Shown here: one piece after another, positions 1 through 7,922 of the stretch
Numbering within the stretch: the first letter of the stretch is position 1
Layout: each line of letters begins with the position of its first letter
From: an uncultured Fluviicola sp.
GTDB lineage: Bacteria; Bacteroidota; Bacteroidia; Flavobacteriales_D; Crocinitomicaceae
Length of the DNA: 64,000 nt
Reading direction: 5' to 3'
Assembly (NCBI RefSeq): GCF_902168135.1
Contig: NZ_CABHOL010000015.1
Span: 248,001 to 312,000 of the forward strand
Position numbers and translations under genes: made by a program
Notes under the pieces: generated by a model
The model's input: only the letters and a program-made list of their open reading frames with translations
Told to the model about the DNA's origin: nothing
The model's database searches: none

Positions 1-207
1 CACGTTCGCGACCCTAACCCGGTAGAATTCATCCAGGTTATTGGAATAGATACCCAAAAAACGCAGTCTTTCCACCAGCGGGACTTCATCGTCCAGGGCT
101 TCCTGCAATACGCGGTCGTTAAAAGCGAGCCAGCTTAATTCTCGGTTGAAATATTTTGCATTATGCGTTTTCTGTTTTGAAGAACCGGTTTCCAGACTTT
201 TTACCAT
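1..207 (-). CDS. ppk1: Polyphosphate kinase 1, N-terminal part (runs off the window)
   Basis: This is the first 69 codons of a minus-strand gene whose remainder lies before base 1. The translation from the ATG at 207 contains [19 protein letters not shown] and a stretch reading [19 protein letters not shown], the hallmark N-terminal domain of polyphosphate kinase 1, which polymerises the gamma phosphate of ATP into polyphosphate. The catalytic histidine region is outside the window. A short polar leader of about 17 residues precedes the conserved start, as is common in the family. Nothing downstream can be said. Confidence 0.9.
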   Translation of the reverse strand, partial: MVKSLETGSSKQKTHNAKYFNRELSWLAFNDRVLQEALDDEVPLVERLRFLGIYSNNLDEFYRVRVANV

Positions 208-286
208 GGATTTATTATAAAAGTGACAAACTTAACAGGTTGGATTTGATTCTAAGTTAAGAAATTTTTCAGATTTTGTTAAGGCA

Positions 287-318
287 ATAAAAAAGGCAAT
301 CCGCCTTGGACTGCCTTT
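287..318 (-). terminator. Rho-independent terminator of the OppA-type gene
   Basis: Arms 292-298 and 312-318 pair (AAAGGCA with TGCCTTT), and an inner TCC/GGA pairing tightens the stem. On the minus strand the hairpin is followed by a run of T. It lies about 30 bases past the stop codon at 351. Confidence 0.75.
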
Positions 319-350
319 AACTTTTTGCAAGCTGAGAGTTAGTTAAAAAT

Positions 351-2069
351 TTAATTTGAACCCTTTGGTTCTTTTATAAATATACTTGAAAAATCTAAAT
401 TCTCCAAGGAATTTGTTTTAAAATTTCGAATGCGCGAGTTGATCATCGTGATAAAGTCATCATTTACAAGAGGAGTGACTACTGCATCATCTACAATTTG
501 CTGATCACATTCAACCATAATATCCGTGCGTTTTTTGGAGTCAAGTTCTTTGTTGAGACGAACATACAAATCATCGAATTTGGCATTTCTGTACTTGAAC
601 GGATTCATAAATTCGGAATTCAGGTTGGCATACTTTCCATAGAAAATGCTCAGGAAGCTCTCTCCGTCCGGGTAATCGGCAATCCAACCGGAAACCCAAA
701 GACTGGCTTTACCGGATTTTACATATTCATTGCGCTTTTCGAAATTAACTAATTCAACGGTAGTTACAATTCCGAGATTTTCCTTCAATTGTTTCGAGAT
801 TCCTTTTGCCAGCAAATGATTTGCGGCATCTTTATTACCGCTTACATAAATCACCAGTTGAGGGAATCCATTCCCATTGGCATAACCTGCCTTGGCAAGC
901 AGGGCATTTGCCTTGTTTACATTAAAGTCCGGTCCTTTTACACGGCTTGCGGGGAAGAATTCGGTATTCGGGATAAATCCGTTGGAAACCGGGTAACCTT
1001 CGCCTTGCAAGGTATGGTTCACCAAACCTTCACGATCTATTGCATGGTTGATAGCTTTTCTTACGAGTACGTCCTTTAAAACGGGGTTTTGCTGAGACAT
1101 ACCCAAAAACGTTACCGAGAATGACTGTTTGGAATCTACCTTGTGCTTGACCGTTTTTCCTTCCTGGGCTTCCTGCAGGGATCCCAGGATATTGTCGACT
1201 TCTTCGGTAGGGATCTCCAATACCAGGTCAATTTTTCGTTCTCTGAATGCAATCAGCTCACTGCGTTTATTTTTGGTATAGCTCAATTCGATAGCGGCCA
1301 GGAACGGAAGTTGGTTCCCGAATTGGTCTTTTGCCCAATAATTGGGATTTCTTTTCAGCTTCAGGCCTTTATTAGAGAATTCTTCCAGCATAAAAGGTCC
1401 TGTTCCGACAGGATGGTTTTTGATATCTTCCTTGTAGAAATCATATGCTTCTTTTGGAAAAATCCCAAAACCCGAATAAGTCAATAACTTATCAAAACCG
1501 GCAAAGGCTTCTACGAGGCTAATCTGAACTTTGTAGCGGTCCAGGACTTTAATCCCGGAAACTCCACCCGCTTTAAATTGTGTTTTTGTCGCTTTGTTGA
1601 ATTCGGAAGCACCAACTACACGATCATTGAGCATGAAGCTGATCTCGTTTAATTTCAAACCGCTGCAAGACATATCCAGTGTGAACTTAACATCCTCTGC
1701 GGTAAGTTCTCTTCCCTCGCCATCCAGACATTCATCCGGGTGGAAATAGATCCCTTTTCGGATATTTAAGGTGTAAGATTTCCCGTCAGGAGAAACCGTA
1801 AAGCTTTCGGCAACCGATGGAATTACTTTTGTTCCGGATGCATCCAGGCGCAGGATCGGGTCAAAGATCTGGGATGTAATCCGCTGGATGTAAAGGGTCG
1901 TGGCTTGTAGCGGGAGAATTGTTTCGATCTTTTCGGACGACATGAACCGGAAAGTTCCTCCGTATTTTGCGCCACCTATTGCTTTTAGGTTTTCAACATT
2001 CACAGAGTCATCCGAGCAGCCGGCAAATCCGACAGCAATCATGGAAATAAGAACGAACTGTTTAAACAT
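351..2069 (-). CDS. ABC transporter substrate-binding lipoprotein, SBP_bac_5 (peptide) family
   Basis: A 572-residue extracytoplasmic solute receptor of the OppA/DppA type. It begins with a lipoprotein signal ending in VGFAGC, so Cys18 would be acylated, followed by an Asp/Ser-rich linker. The body matches the family layout: GGTFRFMSSEKIETILPLQ near the start, VAESFTVSPDGKSYTLNIR with LTAEDVKFTLD for lobe one, and GPFMLEEF with a NPNYW motif in the hinge region. Oligopeptides are the usual ligand, but specificity cannot be read from sequence. No permease or ATPase gene adjoins it, so it stands alone here, with its own terminator at 292-318. Confidence 0.85.
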   Translation of the reverse strand: MFKQFVLISMIAVGFAGCSDDSVNVENLKAIGGAKYGGTFRFMSSEKIETILPLQATTLYIQRITSQIFDPILRLDASGTKVIPSVAESFTVSPDGKSYTLNIRKGIYFHPDECLDGEGRELTAEDVKFTLDMSCSGLKLNEISFMLNDRVVGASEFNKATKTQFKAGGVSGIKVLDRYKVQISLVEAFAGFDKLLTYSGFGIFPKEAYDFYKEDIKNHPVGTGPFMLEEFSNKGLKLKRNPNYWAKDQFGNQLPFLAAIELSYTKNKRSELIAFRERKIDLVLEIPTEEVDNILGSLQEAQEGKTVKHKVDSKQSFSVTFLGMSQQNPVLKDVLVRKAINHAIDREGLVNHTLQGEGYPVSNGFIPNTEFFPASRVKGPDFNVNKANALLAKAGYANGNGFPQLVIYVSGNKDAANHLLAKGISKQLKENLGIVTTVELVNFEKRNEYVKSGKASLWVSGWIADYPDGESFLSIFYGKYANLNSEFMNPFKYRNAKFDDLYVRLNKELDSKKRTDIMVECDQQIVDDAVVTPLVNDDFITMINSRIRNFKTNSLENLDFSSIFIKEPKGSN

Positions 2070-2165
2070 AGTAAGCGCGTTGCAGTGTTTTTACAAAAAT
2101 AACATTTAAAACAAATGTTAGTGGTTTTGAAGGAAATACACCAGAATTTTAGTCCTTTCCTTCCT

Positions 2166-2195
2166 AAAAAGGCAAAAGCCCCATAAGAGGAGCTT
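2166..2195 (-). terminator. Probable terminator downstream of trpS
   Basis: On the minus strand, arms at 2195-2189 and 2182-2176 pair over 7 bp (AAGCTCC with GGGGCTT, one G-T pair) and are followed by TTGCCTTTTT. It lies about 100 bases past the trpS stop. A second perfect 7-bp inverted repeat (2222-2228 with 2234-2240) sits between it and the gene. Confidence 0.55.
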
Positions 2196-2295
2196 CAGCA
2201 TGTTGGTTTAATAAGAGTAGTTTATGTTGGTGTAACATAAGTTGATTCAAATATAGTATTTTTTGATTAAACGGTAGCGTCGATTAAAAATATTT

Positions 2296-3264
2296 TTAGT
2301 AACCAACTTTACTTCGAACGCGTTTCAGAGTTTCACGGGCGATCAATCTAGCTTTAGAAGCCCCTATTTCCAAGGCTTTATCAATCTGAGATTTATCAGC
2401 CATTAAAGCATCATATTTTTCCCGTTGTGTTGAAAATTTGGTCAAAATCAACTCTAAAAGTGAATTTTTCGCGTGACCATATCCGTAATTTCCACCCAAA
2501 TAGTTTGCTCTCATCGTTTCGATCTCGGAAGGAGAAGCCAGTAATTCGTACAAACGGAAAATATGGCAGGTATCAGGATCTTTAGGTTCTTCCAGTCCTT
2601 TACTGTCTGTAACGATCGACATCACTTGTTTTTTCAGCTGTTTTTCAGGCAGGAAAATATTGATCGTGTTGTTCCTGGATTTACTCATTTTCTCACCATC
2701 CGTACCGGGAACGATTTGGGTTGCTTCATTAATCTTAACATCCGGTAATACGAATGTTTCTCCCATTTTGAGATTGAATTTATCGGCTACATCTCTGGAT
2801 ATTTCCAGGTGCTGTTTTTGATCTTTCCCAACCGGAACAATCTCCGCATCGTATAAAAGGATGTCGGCAGCCATCAGGATCGGGTAGGTAAACAGCCCGG
2901 CATTCACGTCCGATAAGTAATCTGCCTTGTCTTTAAAACTGTGAGCAAGCGTTAAGCGCTGATATGGAAAGAAACACAACAAATGCCACATGAGTTCGGT
3001 CACTTCTGCTACATCACTTTGTCTGTAGAAAGTTGTTTTTTCGGGATCCAATCCGCAGGCTAACCAAACAGCAGCGGTGGAATACGTGTTTTCGCGCATC
3101 AGCTCTGCATCTTTGATCTGTGTCAGCGTATGCAGGTTTGCGATGAAAAGAAAGGAATCATTCTGCTGATCCTTTGCCATCTCAATTGCAGGCAAGATCG
3201 CACCGAGCAAATTCCCCAAATGCGGGGTTCCCGTGCTTTGTATACCTGTAAGAACTCGTGCCAT
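2296..3264 (-). CDS. trpS: Tryptophanyl-tRNA synthetase
   Basis: A class I aminoacyl-tRNA synthetase that charges tRNA-Trp. The ATP-binding HIGH-like motif is TPHLGN at residues 13-18 and the KMSKS loop is at residues 192-196 in the context DGEKMSKSRNNT. The length (322 residues) is usual for bacterial TrpRS. The start is the only ATG before LTGIQSTG, the conserved N-terminal strand. It stands alone, divergent from the PlsC-family gene at 3387, with 122 bases between them. Confidence 0.96.
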   Translation of the reverse strand: MARVLTGIQSTGTPHLGNLLGAILPAIEMAKDQQNDSFLFIANLHTLTQIKDAELMRENTYSTAAVWLACGLDPEKTTFYRQSDVAEVTELMWHLLCFFPYQRLTLAHSFKDKADYLSDVNAGLFTYPILMAADILLYDAEIVPVGKDQKQHLEISRDVADKFNLKMGETFVLPDVKINEATQIVPGTDGEKMSKSRNNTINIFLPEKQLKKQVMSIVTDSKGLEEPKDPDTCHIFRLYELLASPSEIETMRANYLGGNYGYGHAKNSLLELILTKFSTQREKYDALMADKSQIDKALEIGASKARLIARETLKRVRSKVGY

Positions 3265-3374
3265 TTAAAATTGTTTTTTGCGAATTTAGGGGTTTCTTTC
3301 AGCTAAAAGGAAGGAATTGGATAGAAATTCCAAGAATGAATGTTTTTTTGTAACTGAATTTTGATTCGAAACGT

Positions 3375-3382
3375 TATTTTTG
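3375..3382 (+). promoter_or_regulatory. TAnnTTTG minus-7 box directly before the plsC-like gene
   Basis: TATTTTTG matches the Bacteroidota minus-7 consensus, and a TTTG occurs 24 bases upstream (3347-3350). The GTG start codon at 3387 follows the final G by 5 bases, so transcription would begin at or very near the start codon. Confidence 0.5.
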
Positions 3383-3386
3383 ATCG

Positions 3387-4145
3387 GTGAAGCAGTTCCT
3401 GGGAGTACTAAGTTTATGTTATAAGTTTTACGTAGGGCTGATCTTCGTAATCACTTTGCTGTTCTTTTATCCCTTTATTTTTATAACGCTTACCCGCACC
3501 TCGTGGAGAAAATGGAGTTTTCCCATTAACGTGGTCTGGAGTTTTACTGTTCGCCTTCTTTGCGGGATTTGGGTGCATCGGCTTAGGAGGGTAAAACTGC
3601 CGAAAGGCCCATACCTGATTGTTTCGAATCATACTTCTTATTTCGACATTTTTGTGATGTATTCCATTCTTCCCAGGCATTGCTTTTTGTTTATGGGGAA
3701 AAGTGAGATTCTCAGTTATCCGCTGGTAAAAACTTTTTTCAAAAAACTGAACATCCCCGTTCACCGCAACGATCGAATGAAAGCTGCGAAATCATTTATC
3801 CAGGCAAAAAATGCGATACAGGACGGTTGGTCTATCGTCATTTTCCCGGAAGGTGGAATTCCGGACGATAACCTGCCGGAAATGGTGGAATTTAAATCCG
3901 GAGCATTCAAATTGTCCAAGAACGCACAGATTCCGATCGTTCCCATTACGTTTTTGGACCATTACCACATGTTTTCCGATCCGGATGAGGTTTTGGGACA
4001 TGCACATCCGGGAGTTTCCCGCATTTACATGCACGATGCCATTTCTGTTGAACAGCAGAACGCATTAACGGAAGCTGAATTATCCGATTACGTTTTCAAC
4101 GTTTTGGCCGGACCGCTGAGAGAAAGAGGTTTAATGAAGAAATGA
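3387..4145 (+). CDS. 1-acyl-sn-glycerol-3-phosphate acyltransferase (PlsC family)
   Basis: A 252-residue membrane acyltransferase that transfers an acyl group to lysophosphatidate or a related lysolipid. A hydrophobic segment spans about residues 12-40. The catalytic HX4D motif is NHTSYFD at 81-87, and the glycerol-phosphate site is FPEGG at 153-157. The start is GTG at 3387, because an in-frame TGA lies two codons upstream and no ATG occurs before residue 90. It stands between trpS (divergent) and gatC (27 bases downstream, same strand, with its own promoter box). The exact acyl acceptor is not determinable. Confidence 0.85.
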   Translation: MKQFLGVLSLCYKFYVGLIFVITLLFFYPFIFITLTRTSWRKWSFPINVVWSFTVRLLCGIWVHRLRRVKLPKGPYLIVSNHTSYFDIFVMYSILPRHCFLFMGKSEILSYPLVKTFFKKLNIPVHRNDRMKAAKSFIQAKNAIQDGWSIVIFPEGGIPDDNLPEMVEFKSGAFKLSKNAQIPIVPITFLDHYHMFSDPDEVLGHAHPGVSRIYMHDAISVEQQNALTEAELSDYVFNVLAGPLRERGLMKK

Positions 4146-4160
4146 TTCGTTCAAATTTTG

Positions 4161-4168
4161 TAATTTTG
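4161..4168 (+). promoter_or_regulatory. TAnnTTTG box 4 bases before gatC
   Basis: TAATTTTG ends 4 bases before the gatC ATG at 4173, which suggests a leaderless or near-leaderless message. Confidence 0.45.
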
Positions 4169-4172
4169 CACC

Positions 4173-4466
4173 ATGGAAAAGATTTCAGAAGAAACAATTG
4201 ATCACATTGCGCACTTGTCAAGACTGCGTTTTGAAGGAGACGATAAAGTCGCTATCCGCCAGGATTTGGATAAAATTATCGGTTTCATGGGCAAATTGTC
4301 TGAAATACCTACGGATGATGTAGAACCATTAATTTTTATGAGCGACGAAGTAAACGTGCTTCGTGACGATGAGCCTGAAGTAACCATTACGCAGGTTGAA
4401 GCATTGAAAAATGCCCCTAAAAAAGATTCCGATTATTTCCGTATTCCAAAGGTTTTGGATAAATAG
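4173..4466 (+). CDS. gatC: Asp/Glu-tRNA amidotransferase subunit C
   Basis: A 97-residue GatC, the small belt-like subunit of the GatCAB amidotransferase that converts Glu-tRNA(Gln) and Asp-tRNA(Asn) to the amidated forms. The helical N-terminal half with HIAHLSRLRF and DLDKIIGFMGKLSEI, then the extended DVEPLIF...NVLRDDEP segment, is characteristic. The partner gatA lies 7 kb away at 11297-12703 on the other strand, and gatB is not in this window, so the complex genes are dispersed. Its 3' end overlaps the convergent cytochrome gene by 50 bases. Confidence 0.93.
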   Translation: MEKISEETIDHIAHLSRLRFEGDDKVAIRQDLDKIIGFMGKLSEIPTDDVEPLIFMSDEVNVLRDDEPEVTITQVEALKNAPKKDSDYFRIPKVLDK

Positions 4467-4773
4467 ATTTCCGTTTAATTTTCTTTTTTTCAGTAGAATT
4501 GCCGGTTACCTGTTTGTGGCAGTTCATACAAACATTCGCAGCTGGAATGCCCTCCTTTTTTCCATCAACACTTGCATTGTGGCAGTATTTACAATCAATT
4601 TCGAGTTTACCTGCGTGAATATCGTGTGGAAATTCAATGGGTTGATCGGGTTTGTAACTTTCTTCAACGGGTAGAATTTCCGGATCAGCTCCACTCGTGC
4701 AGCGATTTACTCCCAATCCGCATACCGTAAAGAGAAGTAAGAACAGAAAACAGTGTTTTTGAAATCGTTTCAT
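4417..4773 (-). CDS. Short dihaem c-type cytochrome, ActA-like
   Basis: A 118-residue exported protein with two haem c motifs, CKYCH and CMNCH, about 20 residues apart, preceded by PIEFPHDIHAGKLEIDC. This layout resembles the N-terminal part of the multihaem cytochrome subunit (ActA) of the alternative complex III, but only two of its haem sites are present. A hydrophobic N-terminus (about residues 7-20) would export it, and a Cys at 25 could be a lipid anchor, though the lipobox is poor. The C-terminal tail is basic and overlaps gatC by 50 bases, convergently. It may be a stand-alone electron carrier or a remnant of a longer gene. Confidence 0.7.
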   Translation of the reverse strand: MKRFQKHCFLFLLLFTVCGLGVNRCTSGADPEILPVEESYKPDQPIEFPHDIHAGKLEIDCKYCHNASVDGKKEGIPAANVCMNCHKQVTGNSTEKKKIKRKSIYPKPLEYGNNRNLF

Positions 4774-4812
4774 TGGATGGTTAATGCTTAACTTGAAGGG
4801 TGGAAATAAAAA

Positions 4813-4839
4813 TCCCCGATCTGCTGAACAAACCGGGGA
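4813..4839 (-). terminator. Bidirectional-type terminator after pgk
   Basis: Arms TCCCCG (4813-4818) and CGGGGA (4834-4839) form a hairpin with T-rich tracts on both sides. It lies 20 bases past the pgk stop. Confidence 0.75.
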
Positions 4840-4858
4840 ATCTTTTTTATGCTTTTGA

Positions 4859-6052
4859 TTAAGAACGAATAGCCTTTATACCCGGTAATTCAATTCCTTC
4901 CAAATATTCTAACATCGCTCCGCCTCCCGTGGAAACGTAGCTTACTTTATCTGCCAATCCGAACTGGTTGATTGCTGCAACGGAATCACCACCGCCGATC
5001 AGAGAGAATGCACCTTTTTCGGTTGCACGAACGATTGCTTTAGCGACTTCTGCCGTTCCTTTTTGGAAATTGCTCATCTCAAACACACCCATCGGTCCGT
5101 TCCACAGGATCAATTTGGAGTTCTCAATGATCTCAGCACAAGCTTTAACAGATTCCGGACCAACGTCCAACCCCATCCATCCGGAAGGAATTTGCCCGAT
5201 CGGAACCAATTGCGTGCTCGCATTGTTATCGAATTTATCTGCTACGATCGTATCTGTAGGAATGTACAAGTTCACTCCTTTCGCTTTTGCTTTTTCCAGG
5301 ATCTCGTTTGCTGTTGTCAGGAAATCGTCTTCCACCAAAGAGCTTCCAACGGATCCTCCCTGAGCTTTCACGAAGGTATAAGCCATCCCGCCGCCAACGA
5401 TCAGGTTGTCTACTTTTTCCAGTAAACGCTCTATGATCGTAATCTTGGAAGAAACTTTCGCCCCGCCAACAATCGCAGTTAATGGTTTGTCATCGCTGTT
5501 TAATACGCGGTCAACACTTTTGATCTCGGCTTCCAATAAATACCCGAACATTTTATCATTCGGGAAATAGTTGGCAACAACGGTTGTAGAAGCATGGGCA
5601 CGGTGCGCGGTTCCGAAAGCATCATTTACGTAACAGTCTCCGTGCTTTGCCAAATCTGCCGCAAAAGATTCTGTTCCAGCTGTTTCCTGCTTGTAAAAAC
5701 GCACATTTTCCAGCAATAATACTTCTCCCGGTTTCAGGGCTGAGCTCATTTCAAGTGCACTGGAACCAATGCAATCTGAAGCAAACTTTACGTGTTTCCC
5801 CAACAGACTTTCAATTTTTCCAACGATGTGTCTCAACGAGAATTTGTCTTCCGGACCTTCTTTCGGTCTCCCCAGGTGGGACATTAAAACTACGCTTCCG
5901 CCTTTTTCCAAAATATGCTTGATAGTCGGCAGTGCTGCGCGAATTCGCGTATCGTCTGTAACTTCCAGCGTTTCTTTGTTCAGAGGAACATTAAAATCTA
6001 CGCGTACCAGCGCACGCTTGTTTTGAAAATCGTAAGTTGCTATTGTTGCCAT
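4859..6052 (-). CDS. pgk: Phosphoglycerate kinase
   Basis: The glycolytic enzyme that makes ATP and 3-phosphoglycerate from 1,3-bisphosphoglycerate and ADP. The N-domain signature RVDFNVPL and the substrate loop SHLGRPK are present. The nucleotide-binding C-domain shows [20 protein letters not shown] and GGGDSVAA. At 397 residues it has the normal bacterial length. It is a single gene with a strong promoter (6075-6105) and a terminator (4813-4839). Confidence 0.97.
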   Translation of the reverse strand: MATIATYDFQNKRALVRVDFNVPLNKETLEVTDDTRIRAALPTIKHILEKGGSVVLMSHLGRPKEGPEDKFSLRHIVGKIESLLGKHVKFASDCIGSSALEMSSALKPGEVLLLENVRFYKQETAGTESFAADLAKHGDCYVNDAFGTAHRAHASTTVVANYFPNDKMFGYLLEAEIKSVDRVLNSDDKPLTAIVGGAKVSSKITIIERLLEKVDNLIVGGGMAYTFVKAQGGSVGSSLVEDDFLTTANEILEKAKAKGVNLYIPTDTIVADKFDNNASTQLVPIGQIPSGWMGLDVGPESVKACAEIIENSKLILWNGPMGVFEMSNFQKGTAEVAKAIVRATEKGAFSLIGGGDSVAAINQFGLADKVSYVSTGGGAMLEYLEGIELPGIKAIRS

Positions 6053-6074
6053 TAATGGAATCTTAATTTTGAGG

Positions 6075-6105
6075 CAAAGTTAGGTTAAAGATCGAAATTG
6101 GCAAA
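6075..6105 (-). promoter_or_regulatory. pgk promoter, TTTG-N19-TAnnTTTG
   Basis: On the minus strand TTTG (6105-6102) is followed after exactly 19 bases by TAACTTTG (6082-6075). This matches the Bacteroidota primary sigma consensus in both boxes and spacing, 22 bases before the pgk ATG. It is the best promoter in the window. Confidence 0.75.
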
Positions 6106-6126
6106 CTGAAATTCCGTACAGAACCA

Positions 6127-6156
6127 AAAATGGCGACAAGTAACCGCCGCCATTTT
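6127..6156 (-). terminator. Terminator hairpin after the 6186-6986 gene
   Basis: A perfect 9-bp stem pairs AAAATGGCG (6127-6135) with CGCCATTTT (6148-6156) and has T tracts on either strand. It separates the exported-protein gene from pgk. Confidence 0.75.
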
Positions 6157-6185
6157 TTGAAGAACCTTAAAAAGACTGAAAATCA

Positions 6186-6986
6186 CTATTCAGACCACAA
6201 AACCAGGTCTACAAGAATAATACCATCTTCATTTACAAGTGCATTTGAAAGTGTAACGGTGTTTGAATTGGTCCCGCTCCAGTATCCGTTGAAGGAATCG
6301 AAGGTGTAAGTTCCGGCCGGAAGATAAAATGTTTCGGTTGGATAACCGTGATCATCCTGCGGATAAATGTATTCGCCGGTAGTGTGGTCGTAAGCATAAT
6401 ATCCGAAAAGATCGTTGGTAGAAGTGGGATTCCCCTGAGCATCTATCAAACGGATTTCAACCTGGTAGATGGTTGTTGTTTGTTTGATCCCTTCGATTAC
6501 TGAAATGATATCTTCCGAAACTGCAGACTGCGAAGCAATCGCATTGCGAAGATCCGGGATCAATCCATTTGCATCGCTGTAACGGTTTTCAAGAACAGCA
6601 TCTTTGATTTGCCCTGTCAGGACAATCACATCGTCATTCAATACGACCAACTGAGCTGTGAGATTATTTACCGGTGCGGTTGAAAAGGGAACAATACTTT
6701 CATCTGCTGCCAGACTTACAAAATAATCGATGTCGTCTGCATTGTTCTGAATGTGGTTTACAAGTACAAACAAATCGTTGTAAAATGCATTTGCATCCGG
6801 AGTTCCCGAGATATTTACTTCGTAAACCAGGCGGTCAATTGCATTTGAAGCATTTTGTACATCCTGTGGAATGTTTTCGGCCGTTTGGATCGCATTGTTA
6901 AGATCCGCCTGTACATTGTTCTGAGCAAAAGAAGTGCTCAATCCTGTCAGCATAAGAGCTGCTGCATAAGTAACCAGTTTTTTCAT
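6186..6986 (-). CDS. Exported protein of unknown function
   Basis: A 266-residue protein with a clear Sec signal (hydrophobic residues 6-20 ending SFAQN, so cleavage near residue 21). After it comes a region of about 150 residues rich in Asn, Asp, Ile and Ala (VQADLNNAIQTAENI, SNAIDRLVYEVNI) that looks helical. A C-terminal domain of about 95 residues follows, with beta-strand pattern and many Gly, Tyr and Thr residues (VEIRLIDAQG, YLPAGTYTFDSF), like the transthyretin-like or carboxypeptidase-regulatory fold. No enzymatic motif is seen. It is monocistronic, with its own terminator. Confidence 0.7.
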   Translation of the reverse strand: MKKLVTYAAALMLTGLSTSFAQNNVQADLNNAIQTAENIPQDVQNASNAIDRLVYEVNISGTPDANAFYNDLFVLVNHIQNNADDIDYFVSLAADESIVPFSTAPVNNLTAQLVVLNDDVIVLTGQIKDAVLENRYSDANGLIPDLRNAIASQSAVSEDIISVIEGIKQTTTIYQVEIRLIDAQGNPTSTNDLFGYYAYDHTTGEYIYPQDDHGYPTETFYLPAGTYTFDSFNGYWSGTNSNTVTLSNALVNEDGIILVDLVLWSE

Positions 6987-7072
6987 AGTGGAATTATTTT
7001 TTATTTGTCCGAATTTACGCCATTGGTATTTAGGCTTTCGGAAGCGGGAATTAAATAATGGTTAAATTGCGG

Positions 7073-7103
7073 CAGGTAGGGAAAAATTTTTCGCCCCTAC
7101 CTG
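7073..7103 (-). terminator. Hairpin ending the tatA-gatA operon
   Basis: A perfect 9-bp stem pairs CAGGTAGGG (7073-7081) with CCCTACCTG (7095-7103) and has an A5T5 loop. It lies immediately after the stop codon of the gene at 7106. The flanking T tract is weak. Confidence 0.55.
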
Positions 7104-7105
7104 AA

Positions 7106-7921
7106 TCAGGCTATAAGAAACCACAACCCCATCAGTCCGAGAGGTAATTCCCACATAAATTCCAGTCGTAGTTGATAACCCACCATGAAAGGAATTAAAT
7201 GCCCGACGGCTCCGCAAAAAACGGTAAACGGAAGCAGCCAGTGAAAACCCAATAACCCCGTTTGTATACCCAGGGCAAGGATCAAAAGTGCAAATCCGGC
7301 ATAGCGTGCTTTTTGTGACCCGATCAATTGAGGAATTGTCGCCAGGGATTTCGGATCGTGTGGAAGATCCCGGCTGTCGAAAGGGATAATTTGGGCAAAA
7401 ACAGCAATGAATACGAGCAGGGGTATTTCCCAGCCGACTCTTGCCAGGTGTTTATCGGACGCGAAGGGAATGAGGATGATCAATACCCAGCTGATCGAGA
7501 TCAGGATATTTTTAGCGAAAGGAATATGACGAATTCCGTTTCCAATGATGGGAAGCGGCAGTGCATAAAGTGCAACGATGATGGCATTTAATCCGGTCAG
7601 GACGAGAAATTCCTTCGTTATTGGAATGTAAAGCATACATGCCAGGCAAGTCAGAAAATTGAGAATGAACCAGGCAATTTGGAAGGAGTAGGTATTCTGC
7701 ATCCAGAGCAGGCGACGGTTAGAACGCACGGTGTAATTTAACTGCCGTAAACGAAATAAACGATGAAGCTGGTAGGCACTGACAGTTCCCGTGAAACTCC
7801 AGAGTGCAAATAATTCCAGGTGATCCAGTCGAAAATAACTCCCGATTCCATATACAAGACTTGTCACACATAAAGCAACCCAGCTGTTTGTATAAATCAA
7901 TATGCTGAGAGTAGGTCTCAT
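7106..7921 (-). CDS. UbiA-like polytopic membrane protein
   Basis: A 271-residue integral membrane protein with seven to nine hydrophobic segments. The segment PFDSRDLPHDPKSLATIPQLIG resembles the second Asp-rich motif of UbiA-superfamily prenyltransferases (DxxDxxxD). LPIIGNGIRHIPFAKNILISI resembles the usual basic loop and helix before it. The first Asp-rich motif, normally NDxxDxxxD after helix two, is absent: the aligned stretch reads AYQLHRLFRLR. It may therefore be a non-catalytic or functionally divergent member. It is the last gene of the run that starts at tatA, one base after the GT9 gene. Confidence 0.6.
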   Translation of the reverse strand: MRPTLSILIYTNSWVALCVTSLVYGIGSYFRLDHLELFALWSFTGTVSAYQLHRLFRLRQLNYTVRSNRRLLWMQNTYSFQIAWFILNFLTCLACMLYIPITKEFLVLTGLNAIIVALYALPLPIIGNGIRHIPFAKNILISISWVLIILIPFASDKHLARVGWEIPLLVFIAVFAQIIPFDSRDLPHDPKSLATIPQLIGSQKARYAGFALLILALGIQTGLLGFHWLLPFTVFCGAVGHLIPFMVGYQLRLEFMWELPLGLMGLWFLIA

Positions 7922-7922
7922 G

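Noticed and set aside
2222-2240. tRNA or riboswitch near the TTATGTT/AACATAA inverted repeat after trpS
   Set aside because: Only a 7-bp stem is present, with no tRNA arms or known aptamer core.
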